A DNA stretch of 64,000 nt from Drechslerella dactyloides (taxonomy: Eukaryota; Ascomycota; Orbiliomycetes; Orbiliales; Orbiliaceae). Shown here in pieces: positions 12,420 to 24,083 of the stretch. Under the pieces are notes generated by a model, which searched no databases, was not told where the DNA came from, and worked only from the letters and a program-made list of their open reading frames with translations. Positions within the stretch are counted from its first letter, which is position 1. Each line of letters starts with the position of its first letter. The translations under genes were made by a program, and so were the position numbers. The stretch lies in assembly GCA_020064725.1 (NCBI GenBank), contig JAGTWJ010000002.1, positions 4,092,001-4,156,000 on the forward strand. The letters run 5' to 3'.

Positions 12420-13685
12420 TCAGCTTGATGTATAGATACCAAAATACTGTCGTTCCCGATCACCAACCTCAACGTCATATGGCTCGTAGCTCTCCAACGC
12501 CAGCCGTTCCCGCGCCACTATTCGCGTCCGGAAACGATAGTCTAGATCCACCAGCACGACCGCGTGCCCACCTGGCCCCGAGCTATACGATAGCGGAATC
12601 GGTGTATCGTCAAATACGACTCTTGTCAGCTCCGCCATGACGTGAAAGTATGGCGCCGGCATCCCGTACGGATTAGCAATCAACGTCCGCCGCCGGCTCT
12701 TCTTCCGATACGGCAGAGCCGTCCAGTTTGTTCGCATCTCCACGTCCACACTGATCTTATCGAGAGTGCCTGGTGGTGCAAATGCAATCTTGCGTGTGAT
12801 GGGTGCGAATTGCTTGCATAGCTTCTCCGCGGTAGTGACGACACGGCGTCTGTCCCGTTCCAGCGGTCGTATGAGCGGCAGCGTCCACTTGAACGGCAGC
12901 CGGACAAAGTACCATAGCAGGGTGAAGGGACATAAGAACAGATCCAGACAGTCGACGTCGCGGTCGTTGCCAACGCTGTCTCGCCGGGGAAAGATAAAGT
13001 TGTCGTGCTCGGTGGTGATTAGGGCGCTGCGGACGAGTTTCTTCCAGAACATATTTATCACCTGGACTGCAAGTGGAGTGATGTGTGGGGGCGGTTGGTC
13101 GAGGTGGAGGAGCGGGTCAAGGTCGATATCCAGAGCTAGATCATAGTAGTCTGCTTCCAGCCCGTCCAGGTCCAGACCTAAATCAACTTGAGAGTCTAGC
13201 AGACAAGCTTCAGGCGGATATCGTGTATCATTGCAGTCCGAGTCAGTTGATCGGTGAGATTGTATTGTCGAAAGACGGAGGCCGGTAGTAGCATAGTATC
13301 GAAGAGCTGGTGACGAGGTCTCGATCAGGTCCTTCCAGGCCTTACACACGCAGCGACAGGTGGTTTGGACATCTATTGCCGGTACTCCCAGGAGTATTTG
13401 CTCTACGATTTCGGGGATCAGAAATATCAAGTGTGTCGAGTTCGAGGAGGAGAGAGAGGTGGTGGTGGTGGTAGAGGAATTCATTGCCCGAGCAGCAGCA
13501 GCAGGCTTCTTCTCTGTAACAACATGTAAGCCGTGATCGTTACTCGACTTGTAATTTGATAAGGTATCGCAGGGTGAAGCTGTCGTGCGCTTGCTGTGAC
13601 GGCCGCGAGCGAGGAAGGAAGGTAGAGTGATAGTGCTGCGTAGCGAGTCGAACTTGCGTTCGAGATGCGAGGATCCGGCGGCCAT
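12420..13685 (-). CDS. F-box domain protein
   Basis: Single-exon gene of 421 residues. After a Ser/Thr-rich N-terminus, residues about 84-125 form an F-box: LIFLIPEIVEQILLGVP followed by the CRCVCKAWKDLI helix. F-box proteins bind Skp1 and bring substrates to SCF ubiquitin ligases. The rest has no repeat or known substrate-binding module that I recognise; it has an Asp/Leu-rich segment in the middle and a conserved-looking WTALPYRKKSRR region near the end. Many filamentous fungi have families of such proteins with unknown substrates. The ATG at 13685 is the first in frame; a longer frame upstream begins with GTG. Confidence 0.75.
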   Translation of the reverse strand: MAAGSSHLERKFDSLRSTITLPSFLARGRHSKRTTASPCDTLSNYKSSNDHGLHVVTEKKPAAAARAMNSSTTTTTSLSSSNSTHLIFLIPEIVEQILLGVPAIDVQTTCRCVCKAWKDLIETSSPALRYYATTGLRLSTIQSHRSTDSDCNDTRYPPEACLLDSQVDLGLDLDGLEADYYDLALDIDLDPLLHLDQPPPHITPLAVQVINMFWKKLVRSALITTEHDNFIFPRRDSVGNDRDVDCLDLFLCPFTLLWYFVRLPFKWTLPLIRPLERDRRRVVTTAEKLCKQFAPITRKIAFAPPGTLDKISVDVEMRTNWTALPYRKKSRRRTLIANPYGMPAPYFHVMAELTRVVFDDTPIPLSYSSGPGGHAVVLVDLDYRFRTRIVARERLALESYEPYDVEVGDRERQYFGIYTSS

Positions 13686-14464
13686 GTTTTCAGTTGCCGC
13701 GAGGAGAGAATGCACTCGATCGAGGGTTATTATTTCTAATTCTCACAAGATTACACCTGCTATTAATTTTGGATCGATCGCTACCTGGAGAGAGCCAGAG
13801 AGGGTACCCGGGTACCATGTTCTTTTTATATCGTCACGGTAACGCTGGTGGTTTTCCCTAGCGTCCGGTGGAAGGCGGACATTGGGTGACCAGGATAGAA
13901 ATCCACCCGCCTTTGCGAGCGCTTGTGGCGCTTTAGCTGTGTTGTGTTGGTGATGCAAAATGCAACAGCTGAGGACCGCCCTAAGTTTGGTCATGAAGCC
14001 AGTTTTAGCACAAAGCTTGGAGCATTGCTGGACATGATTGGTAGAAAGGCTCATAGGTGTCTTCTTTTGAAGAGCCGACTTTGTGCTGTAAAAGTATGGA
14101 GACATGGGCGAGCAGAGGGGTCACGCAGGACCCGATCTGCCTTGCAGCGTCAAATCTGTAAGTTTGACAATCCACACAAGTTAACTCTGTAATGGCTTGG
14201 ACACGAGGGTTTTTTTTTACGGACTGCCGCGTGCTTCAACAATGCATGCATAAAAGGGACGGCTAGCAGAACTCATGATATATTTTAGCCCAGCCATGCC
14301 GAATCCGACAATTCGAGTCGATTTTCAGAGTGAGCTTACGTCGAACTTCGGCGCGAGGCGCACGCAGCTAAAGCGTATACAAGTGCTCCGCCGTGTACTA
14401 GACGAGTGTTCTGCAAGCCCCAGATACACATGTAGGGGATCCCACGGAGAGATACATCATAGAA
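13686..14464. other. Intergenic spacer
   Basis: Upstream region of the F-box gene and downstream region of the orphan gene, both on the minus strand. I see no supported coding sequence. Confidence 0.55.
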
Positions 14465-15256
14465 TCACAACATCTGCAGCATCCGCAGCGGTCCATAGGA
14501 ATCGGGCATCCATACTCCGGGCCCCGCCTCCTTCTTCCACCCATTCTTCAAACACCATTTCTGGAAAGACTTGACCGTCAACATCACCTGCTTCTTGTAA
14601 TAATACTCCAGCGTGTGTAGCTTCGTTCCTTCCAACATTTGAAGTGCTGCGTTCGTCCACTCCCTCACCTCCACTTTGATCGGCTCATCGCAGCTGAGTA
14701 TCCTAGGCCCGTATTCTGGACCTCTTATAGCTTGAAATCCAGCCCAACTATCCAGGTCTATCCCCATCTCGTCCAAGACAGAAAACAGCGTTGAATGCCA
14801 CGGATACTCAACCGCCCGGGCAGTATAGAATGGCCTGTCTCGGTCCTTGGATAGCGCATAAGGGTGAAGCCGAAGCAAGTCGTCCATCCGCAAGTCTGCA
14901 ATGTCGGCAGCATCGAGGAAATTGAAAGGCTCCACACACATCCACAGATCTTTATCAAATATGATTCGTATGTGCAGCTCGCGGAGGAGGTGCTCGAGGA
15001 CAAAAGGCCATTCCCTCGGGAATTCCTTGGACAAGACGCGGGAGCTGATCTCATAGGCGAGATGGGCGTCGAGTTGGAGAAAGACGTAGGCGACTCGTGG
15101 AATCGCAGGATTGTCCTCGAGCGAGGGCTTAGGCTTTGCAGTTTTAAACGTGTTTGTGATGTTGGCGAAAAGGCGGTCCCCATGTCGAATTGGTGAATCG
15201 GGGCTATGTATATTGCGACGCTCAGGCGGGTCACAGTATATCTTTATCTTCGACAT
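14465..15256 (-). CDS. Orphan protein, 263 aa
   Basis: Single open frame with a clear ATG at 15256 (MSKIKIYCDPPERR). The composition looks like a real soluble protein: ordered mixes of charged and hydrophobic residues, many aromatic residues, no low complexity and no membrane segment or signal peptide. I do not recognise a family. The segment PRVAYVFLQLDAHLAYEISS and the tail VKSFQKWCLKNGWKKE look structured. The neighbour upstream in map order is an F-box gene; similar short fungal proteins without a domain name often sit near such genes, but I infer nothing more. No intron is needed. Confidence 0.55.
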   Translation of the reverse strand: MSKIKIYCDPPERRNIHSPDSPIRHGDRLFANITNTFKTAKPKPSLEDNPAIPRVAYVFLQLDAHLAYEISSRVLSKEFPREWPFVLEHLLRELHIRIIFDKDLWMCVEPFNFLDAADIADLRMDDLLRLHPYALSKDRDRPFYTARAVEYPWHSTLFSVLDEMGIDLDSWAGFQAIRGPEYGPRILSCDEPIKVEVREWTNAALQMLEGTKLHTLEYYYKKQVMLTVKSFQKWCLKNGWKKEAGPGVWMPDSYGPLRMLQML

Positions 15257-16003
15257 TTGAAAGAGATATACTCCCAAGATCTCGTAAAGCTAGATTCAGA
15301 CGCTTTGCAGGTTGTTCTGGTTGTGGAAGATTAGGAATAGAAGACGAGGACTGGAAGTCGAGGAGTGGAAGATGAAGCGGTGGCGAAATTGGTAGTTCAG
15401 GGGAGTAGTCTATCCGTCCGTCGACTCGTAGTTTTACATCTCGAAAGCATACGCCTATGGCTTATGGCGACAATCAGGTGAAATTCTGACTGATGATACA
15501 GACGAGGTTATTTTGGTAGAACAGATCTACGGAAACTCGAGTCAGATGCGCGCAGCTGACATGTGTTGAGAACGTGGTATTCTGACTGCGGCGCAAGCCA
15601 CCGACAAGTGGCGCAGCCTCCAAGCCGGAGCGTTTCAACAGGAAATAGGTGCACCAGCCGATATAAATGAATACTCCTTAGTTTGCGGACGAAATATCTG
15701 ATATCGATCTTAACACCGGACTTAACGTGCCCCACCTAGGGTCCACTTATTCTAATGCTCAGGTACTTGTAACGTTCTGGTAACATCGAACCTAAATTGA
15801 TATTGCAACTACAGAGTGCTACTCCACGGCTAATCCGGAGCACTAGGAAGGTTGTATGCAGATCTTGAAGCCCGGATTACGTTTTATCTAGCGCAATTAA
15901 TTATTTTCTCTCGGTCGACGAAGATGGCGTCGATGAATATATTAATATGTACCTAGATAGGTACTTCATTCGTGTGTTTCTGCGATACCCACCCGCCTCA
16001 CCC
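15257..16003. other. Intergenic spacer
   Basis: Upstream region of the orphan gene and downstream region of the secreted-protein gene. It is AT-rich around 15890-15960. I see no gene. Confidence 0.55.
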
Positions 16004-16595
16004 CTAGCACCTTGTCAACGCCACTCCAGGGGCAGCTGAACAAAACGAAAAATATCAGCAATCATACCAGCTTCGGGCAGTAAAAGGTATATGTATAGAA
16101 ATATATGTGTAGAACTATATGTGTGAAGTTATAGATGCGAAAGTATGTGTACAGCGAGATTGTCTCTTACTTTCAACGCAGTTCTCCATGCATGCGGCAG
16201 GCGTATAGTAGCCGCGTGAATCCCGATACCAGACACTGTTGGAAGGATATGATTAGTATGCGCGGCCTTGAATACGAGTAGTCTAGGACAAGCCTCTACA
16301 GCCGTGTGTATATTAAAAGCGGGTGGTTAACAAGACATGCATACTTGCTATCTCCACAGCCACCTGGCTCGGTGACTGAATAACAGGTGATTCGTAGAGC
16401 TGCCCCAGCGGCATAGTAGCCAGCCACGGCGGTGGCTACATATGGGAACGGTCTATAGGGTAACGGGCCACTGCCGCATGTGCTGCGAACTTTGCAGTCG
16501 AGTTGGTTGGTAACTGCGCCCTTTTGAGGATTCGCATTCGGGGCCGCAAGTGCAATTGGCAAGAGGAGGATAGTAGGAGCCAGAGTCAACTTCAT
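16004..16595 (-). CDS. Small secreted SH3-like cysteine-rich protein
   Basis: Three exons: 16345-16595, 16171-16235 and 16004-16035, giving 115 residues. Donors are GTATGC and GTAAGA; acceptors are CAACAG and TTCAG; the first intron has a TACTAAT branch point. Residues 1-18 are a signal peptide (MKLTLAPTILLLPIALAA). The mature part has seven cysteines and the layout of a bacterial-type SH3 (SH3b) domain as found in fungal secreted proteins: a CKVRS start, a GPLPYRPF segment, YYAAGAALRITCY, then SNVWYRDSRGYYTPAACM. Such proteins are exported and may bind cell-wall material or act as effectors; the role here is unknown. Splicing restores the VWYRDSRGYYTPAAC block, which is cut off in the unspliced frame. 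The last, 32-nt exon is the least certain part; without it the protein would read on about 17 residues past the same point. Confidence 0.7.
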
Positions 16596-19500
16596 TTTGC
16601 TTGGAGAATGGGTGACCCTCTTTGTCTGGTAGGATCAAATCAATACGTAGCTAGTTATAATCCTCAGTTCTTCGAATGTACCATGGAGCTTTGATAATCA
16701 TTGAGCTTTAAATACTCAGATCGGAGCTATGGAAAGTTACCTGAGAGCATCGCTGTTACACGTGTTTTGAATCACGAGAGCTGGAGGGATTCCAACTTTT
16801 GTGCTCGCACCAGGGCATCGGTACCACGAATCGGTACCACGAAACCAACAAATGCCCTTCTCAATTTATTTTCTTTGCATGGGCCATTTGATATCCATTG
16901 GTAGACTCTGTGTTTTTTATGTGTGATTTTGGGTTTGACGGAGCTCATGGTAAAATTTTGGATCAAGTTCTACAGCTTGTGCAAGCTGAAGCTTGAAGCT
17001 ACCCAGAAGCTACAAACAATAGTAACCATATTTTAGGTCGTTCAAAGACCCCAGCTTGTACGCCTTAAGCGCTAAAAAGTTGGCATAGACTTCAATTGAG
17101 ATCGCACAGCCAAGCGAGCCAAGCGGACGACAGCTTTTGTTCTCAGTCGGTTGCGCAGAGACGATTCTCGCAAGTTTGAAGGCCAAAGAAGCTCAAGTCG
17201 AGACGCGCGAGGTCAGCAAGGTCGCGATTGGAGGTACAGACCATCCCGCATCCGCGGATGACTCGAACTGATCGATCCATCTTAGGAAATTATTGCTGGC
17301 AATCTTTCCATGTAAACCTTCCAATACAAGTAAAGGCGTGCTAGACTGGAGAAAGTACGGCAGTCCAAGCAAGACCGGTTGACGACAAATTATCGTCAAC
17401 GGCTAGCAGCCTGAATACGAGCCCGATATAGGTCCTGTGTAATTGTAATTGACCGACCATCATGTCAGCAGCGAAAAGCCGTAATAGTAAGGTGCAAAAC
17501 CTAAACCTGGCAGGGCTTGTGCCACAGTAATGCTCCCTCCGTCATCCCTGTCCTTTTGTCATCCTAAAGCTTGAAGGGCTGGCAATTCTCTCAATGCATT
17601 ATCCCCAAAACGTGGAATCTGGGGACAAGACGAAATGCGCATCTAATTTTGCCATCAGAGAAATGATAGTCCCCAGGTTATCGCGCAGCGGTGTCGGATC
17701 GCATTGACCAAGGCCATGCAGGTGCTGATTAAGCCATGGCGATAGCTACTCTCTAAGCCAATGAACACCGTTCCCTGGGATGATTGCCCAAGCCGGGCAG
17801 CAGGGATCCATGGGCCGCACTAGCTCCAGCGTCTCCACTCCCAGAGGATCTTCGCTTATCGATATTCTCTGATGCGGCAGGCGACAGACGGAGCCTGGGA
17901 CAAGGCCTGGAAAGAGGGAGATTTGAAGCGACAGCCGGCGGGCAAAACCGCTGGCGATCGAGCAGGATCTTCGGGCCGCAGAGAGAAGCTATCATGAGAT
18001 AGTCGACGGACTGCCAACAAGCCCATCTGTCGACGATGGGATTTCGTCACCCCAAGGGGGCGAATGAGAAAAAAATTTTCATTCCTCGATCGGAAACTCT
18101 GCTGCCCGCCCTTTCCGTGATAGACACTCGATATTTAGTATCATGAGTCTTCCGTGGACCCTTGGAGCCTTCTCCGTGCATGTTTTCGTTTCTGCAAAGG
18201 CTAGGCGCTCTCCTTGGTCCCCGTTCGAGTCCGCTGCTCTCATCTGACCACTTCGGGGTCGGCTTCTCGGCTGGACTTGTGGACCCCTGCACCCTTTTCC
18301 CGGCACCGGGACCTCGATGCCTCCGAGAGGCCGGTAGACGCCAGAATTTTCTATTTCGAAGGACAGCTGTCCAGCTGTCGAGTCAAACGAGGGCATACGT
18401 ACCTTGGTGACGACAAAAGCCTGTCTCTTGCGCACGCCTGATCGATCGAGCTAGGATTCAAGCAGGAAACGCTGCCTCGGGGCCCCATACGCCCGCGACA
18501 GGGTCCTTCCTGATCCATCAAGGAGCGCCGAATTTGTCACCGTCACTTGGGTACTGCTGCTCGAGTCGCAGGTACAGACATCCGGGCGCGGTGGCCACCT
18601 AAAAATAAAGTATCGATCTGTAGACGCAACGGGGCGTCCACGAATCCGCCTGCCAGCAGCTGCCTCCACCTGACTGTCGCTGGCCGGCGTGCTGGCCGCC
18701 GGATGGCTGGTTCACGAAGGTTCAAAATACTTTAGAACCCTGCGAGCTCGTCCACGTATGCTTGCTTGTATAAACCTCCATTCTCTCGCTGGCGTACGTG
18801 TTACCGTTTTGCTGTTTGCGGCCTCAGATCCAAATTCTGGATGCAGATGTCGTTGCCTGGCACTTTCTCCAGGCACTCACCTTAATTCGACATTTCGAAA
18901 TTCGCCTCCCCTTTTCCCGACCTCGTTGCTACCGTCGTCCCCATCGCCATTGTCGCAATCGCTCTCCCGTGCCTGCCTGGTCTCAGGGACGCCCTCTGTC
19001 GTAAGCTTCATCATCGTCCGTCGTCACTACCGGGGCCGTTGTGGCTGCATCTTTGTTTGCCTGCTGGGTTCGTTGCTTGCCTTCTGCCGGGATCCTCACC
19101 GAGTTAACTAACAGCTCGCAGCCAGCCAACAACATCTCAACGAACTCTCTCCCACTCAACCCAGGCCGCATTCTCTCTCCCCTTCGCAACCATCCATCAC
19201 GACGACTCGCCGCGAGACCTCCCACCAGCTTCCTGGAGACACGCCCTCCGACAGCCGCAGTCGTCATCCAACCCGCTATCCTGCCGCCTTCCCATTGAAC
19301 CTATATAAGGCCCCGTCGGCGACTTCCCCCCGTCTCTGCGGCAATAGCCCAATCGCTAGCGCTTCTAGCCGTCCCTGGTCAACTCTCGGTCGTCGGGTCC
19401 GAAATCAACTCAGCCAGACTCCGGCCCACGGACGAGAATTCGTTAAGAGGCGTCCACCGACATCACTTTTACCCGGTCCTGATTTAGAACCGCCAGGCCA

Positions 19501-19864
19501 GCTCAGCCAATTCGTCACCTGGTCCGTACGGCACGACGATTCCCCGGCCGCCCCCCAGTGAGTGACTCCGAATTCCTGGTTCTTGCATTGGCGGAGGCGA
19601 GGGCTCTTATCCGCCGACAGACCAAAGCAGGCGGTTTCCGTCTGATCGGCCAGACTACAAGCGGGGGATCTTTGCAGTCAACGGAAGCCCTGTTTATTTG
19701 CTCAGGACCTTTTGCTTAGCTCCGCCGCCCTCAGGAATAAATACGCTGAGGGCCTACGTCGAAGCCGTGAGCCTCACAGCCGCATGGACACCAGAAACTG
19801 ACCTATTTCAACCGCAAGACACCACTCTTTCCTCCCGAATCTCCGACTCCGACAATACCCCGCC
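16596..19864. other. Long gene-free region before the ubiquitin hydrolase
   Basis: About 3.3 kb without a supportable gene. Open frames on both strands around 17750-18730 and 18690-19560 are GC-driven and overlap each other in several frames with no recognisable protein. The pyrimidine-rich part from about 18880 onward resembles a long promoter and 5' leader for the gene starting at 19865. Confidence 0.5.
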
Positions 19865-22377
19865 ATGTCCTCCTCACCGACAGAACACGAATCGCCGGAC
19901 AAGCCCGCCGACAAACCAGTCGACAAACCGCACGACAAGCTAGTTTTCGATCTACCGAAAGCCAGCCGAAGCTCGCGGTTCGACAAGACATTGACAAGGC
20001 TCATGAGCAAGCGAGACCCGAATAAGAGGAACTCGCAACTGATAGAGAAGCACTCGGTGAGCTTCCCAGCACGATCTTGCGGGTGACCTGGCTGGATTGG
20101 ATCATGCTAACGATTCTGTAGCCGACCTTTATAGGAGACCTATACTATCCCGGCCCCGACGAGAAGCTGAGGAAGCCTTCGAAAGAAGAAGCCTTCCAGG
20201 TTCGCCAGCCCCATCCGCTACCGTTATAACCACTCGAAGTATCAGCCAACTGACCGTTATCGAAAACATAGGTCACACACATTTCGCATAAGCTCACCGC
20301 GCTTGGTATACCACCGAATGAAGACCGGATACTGCGAATTCTAAGAGGTGGCTATGCGAGTGGCAGCACTACCAGAGCTTTGGATCTGTACAGGATGTGG
20401 GAAGATGCATCTGCTGGCATCATCAAAGAGTGGTCAGCAGATGTATCATTGAAAGGTGCTGAAAATAACGGCAAGGTTACCTGTTACCTTGACTCTCTGT
20501 TATTTTCGTTGTATGCTCATTTGGATTCATTTGAGGTGAGCTTAGACCTCTTGTTGTTGCCGGACTGTGGGGATCCTGGGCTGGAGCTTCCAGAATCCTG
20601 GGTTCTCATTGGTCTTTCTCAACTTTCGACTAACTGATCCATGCTTGTTTAGGCAATGCTCTATAATGTCTTTGATGATGACAAGCGCAAGAAGCTGTCG
20701 TCGCTTCTAAGACTATTTGTCAACATGCTCCGGTCTGGCAACTTGATCACAGCTGATATAGTATGTAGCCTCCACCATTCACCACTGGCTCTGCAACAGC
20801 TGTTGACAGTGTCTATTTAATTACAGATACAGGAAATTCAAGGCTCGCTGGCGGAATGCGGATGGAAAGAGGCCGCATTGAAACAACAGCAGGACGCCTC
20901 CGAAGCGTTCACATTTATTGCAGAAACGTTAGAAATGCCACTTCTAACTCTGAAAATGGATATCGCACATGGTGGCTTGGATATCCCCGACGACGATCAT
21001 AAATTCATCAACGAAAGACTATTGAACGTTGCGATACCGTCAGAGTCAGATGGGCCGATCACTTTGGAGTCGTGTCTAGAGGAGTACTTTAATAACAGGG
21101 TGGACGTGCAGCGGAAGTTGGAGCAACGGGCGGTGTCGACGCCGATAGATTCAGCGCTGGACCCGCTATTGTTGGACGAGAAGCCGCCGATAAACGGCTC
21201 TCATATCGAATACGCGGACCTAGGCTCTACACCAACGACACCAAGCACACCATCAGCTCCAAAGCCGCTAGAAAGGAAAGCGTCACTGCTGCGGACGATC
21301 GAGGGCAACAGCAAAGCCCTCCACGGAACCCCAAAACAGCGGAAACGGTCGCAGTCTCTGCGCAAGGAAATAACAATTCCGGCGTGGCAGTTCTTCAACT
21401 TGCTACCATTTTACACGGATAGCACATCGAATTCGGAGAAGGACCGCTCGACCACGAAATCCTCCTTTGCAAACCACTTTTCGTCTAAGAGGCCGATAAT
21501 TGGACTTTGTCTGAAGAGGTACACATGGACTGCAGCTGGAACGCCAAAGCGTAACGGAGCAGCCGTCAAAATCCCCACCGAGATAGAGTTACCTCACTTC
21601 GTGGGCGACGATGATATGGAAGATTCTGGGAACTTCCGGCTGCTGCTGCAAAGCGCGGTTTGTCACCGAGGCACCACCACCAACTCGGGGCACTACATTT
21701 CGCTCGTCCGCACGGATGACGACAAATGGCTACGCTTCGACGACCTCGCAAAGGAGAGGGTTGTGGAGGTCGACAGGACGAAAGCCTTCGCGGAAGAGTC
21801 GCCATACTTGCTGTTTTACCAGGTGCAAGCAATGGAAGGCCCGCCGCCCTACGAGGAGGTCGACAGCTCTCGATCTTCGCAGGAAGAGTCCCGCGGTCTG
21901 CCGACATTCGATTACAGCGTCGCGGACAACCAGGACGGATACGTGTCATCCGCGTCGTCTTCTCCCCTCCAACAACCACAGAGCGAGGAATCCATCAAAG
22001 GTCGCTACTCCCTCGACGCGCCAAATGCACACCAATCCAAGGAGTCGTTGAGGCCGTCCTCGCGACCGGAACGGAGAAGCGAAGATGGAGACGCCCCCAA
22101 AGTCGAACCCAGCCGATCTCTAAGCCGAAATACCGAGAATAGGCTCTCGTTCGCAGGATTGAGTCGGCTGGCGGTTAAGATTAGCAGGGACGGAAAAGAC
22201 GACGCCTCAACCGGCAACGTCAGCGCCGCAAGCTCCGTCGACGGCGACGCCGAAAAGGAGAAGGGCGGCAAGAAAAAAGAGAAAGGGAAAGACAAAGAAA
22301 AGGAGCTGAAGAAAGAACGACGGCGATCTCGGCGACGGGAAGCCGGAGAAGACGACAAAGAGTGTGTGATTCAGTAG
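19865..22377 (+). CDS. Ubiquitin carboxyl-terminal hydrolase (C19) with CaaX end
   Basis: Deubiquitinase that cleaves ubiquitin from proteins. Exons are 19865-20056, 20122-20199, 20272-20535, 20653-20760 and 20827-22377, giving 730 residues. The donor of intron 2 (GTTCGC) is weak, but the splice restores VTHISHKLTALGIPP in frame. Catalytic parts: Cys box KVTCYLDSLLFSLY with Cys161, QQDASEAF with Asp237, His box TNSGHYISLV with His503, and WLRFDD with Asp519. The Cys box differs from the usual GNTCYMNS form and fits a fungal subgroup. A disordered Ser/Pro-rich insert lies between the boxes. The tail is strongly basic (KKKEKGKDKEKELKKERRR) and ends in CVIQ, a CaaX box of the type that is usually farnesylated; together with the basic stretch this predicts membrane anchoring. 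Which yeast Ubp it matches is unclear. Confidence 0.85.
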
Positions 22378-24083
22378 TACTGGGTTGCCATCGACATTGT
22401 TGCGCGGTTCGTTGAACGGAGACTGCCGGCTGTGACCCGCCGGTTCTCAGGGTCTTCTTCTCCGGTCCCGCGCCACGGGAGCATCGCCGTTTGAGGGACG
22501 TGTCGCTCCCTCCCTCTCTATATACCTCGGCCGCCGGGTGCGGGTGCTCTTTTTTCTTGTTTCCTTTCTCTCTCTCGTTTCACTCCGTCTCGTTTCCTAT
22601 ACTCCGCATATACGACCGACGGCTGTCCGGGCATTTCCTACAGCCCCTCTCGCTCTTGTTTTCCGCATTCCTATTCCTGTTACCGGTGGGCTCAAGTTTT
22701 TTTTTTTTTTACGTCACGCATTGTTCTAGCATATCGGTTGCATTGATCCCCCTGCGTATAAGAAAATATTTCTCCTCATTACAAAAGGTTGCATTGCCGT
22801 TTGAAGCTCTTTTTTATTACTACTCCATCCTGATGAGTGCTATATTTATATTATACCCATCCTCAGCATTGATTTCCTTTACGAATCAACCCGCACGCGG
22901 TTTTTCTTTTCATCTGGACTTTTCCGTTCAACATTGTTATTTTCACTTCTACGCTTTACATTATCCTGAGGGTATGGATTTAATTACCACCGTCGCACCG
23001 TCGACCGGCTTTCGTCTTTATCTTTATGTTTTCCTCGCATGCACGGCGTTGTTTTAAATTTTATCTTTTGGGTGTTCCGCACTCGTGGTTATATATACGG
23101 GATGGATGGACGGATTAACGGACGGACGAAGCTAGGAAAACGACGGTATTATAATGGATTTGCACCAGTCGAATCTTTCCCATGCATAGCTGGATTATAG
23201 CATGCATGCATGTCGGTATGTTTACTTTTCTCATGTTGTATTTCTACGAAGAAACAAAAATGCATCGCGATGTGGAATACGGATCATCTCGAAATTTCCT
23301 TTACACATGGGTTCGAGGTCGAATTGACATTGACGGATGGATGGACATTGACGGTTGCATATATATGCATATGGGCTCGGTATACACGGTTGCATGTTGA
23401 CTGGTTTTCACAAATATCCATAGCCATGTATACTAGCATGGTTGGTCAAAAGTAGCTATAGCTTTATATATCAATAAATATCACGATACCAACAGGCACA
23501 TTTTAATTCAATAATCGTACTTACCAGCCGCGCAAAATGGACAATCTGAAAATTCTATACATATATTACGTCACGAAAACCGGTGAGAGCGATCAAAAGG
23601 TCGCAAAGATGATCAAAATCCGAGTCTGTCTTCTATATATAAACTGTACATGCACCCACGAGCCGTGGTGACCAAAACGAAGAAGAAAATCCAAACACAT
23701 AAACGCGCGGACGACCATGAAATGAAACGAAATATAAGATGAGAAAAAATCAAAAACGTTAACACCAAGATCAAACCTTAATCCCCCAGTGCTGCCTGCC
23801 AGCCTGCCCACGCCTGCCAGCGATATATACCTAGATGATAGTTGAGAAACATGCAGATAGATGAGCGAGCTGTAAAATGACTTTTCTGTATAATGTATGA
23901 TGGCGAATGGACGGGCATGAAAACGATAGAAGAGTAGCACAGTAGCAAAACGAGAGGCAACCAAGACACCCCGACCACCATGAGAGCAAATGAATAGCAA
24001 GAACGGCACGTCGATAAGAGGTCCAGATGGCGTGTCTGCCACTAGACCGTGGTCCGTGCGCGCGCACACACGCACAACACGGA
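22378..24083. other. Convergent 3' flanks
   Basis: Spacer between two genes that converge. It is T-rich, with a 14-T run at 22697-22710 and short GGACGGA/GGATGGA direct repeats near 23100-23130. A long minus frame at 23593-24693 is a shadow of the BAR gene's last exon and is not conserved. Confidence 0.55.

Noticed and set aside
17753..18435. Several overlapping frames on both strands
   Set aside because: They lack motifs, compete with one another and show no splice structure; likely GC-driven.
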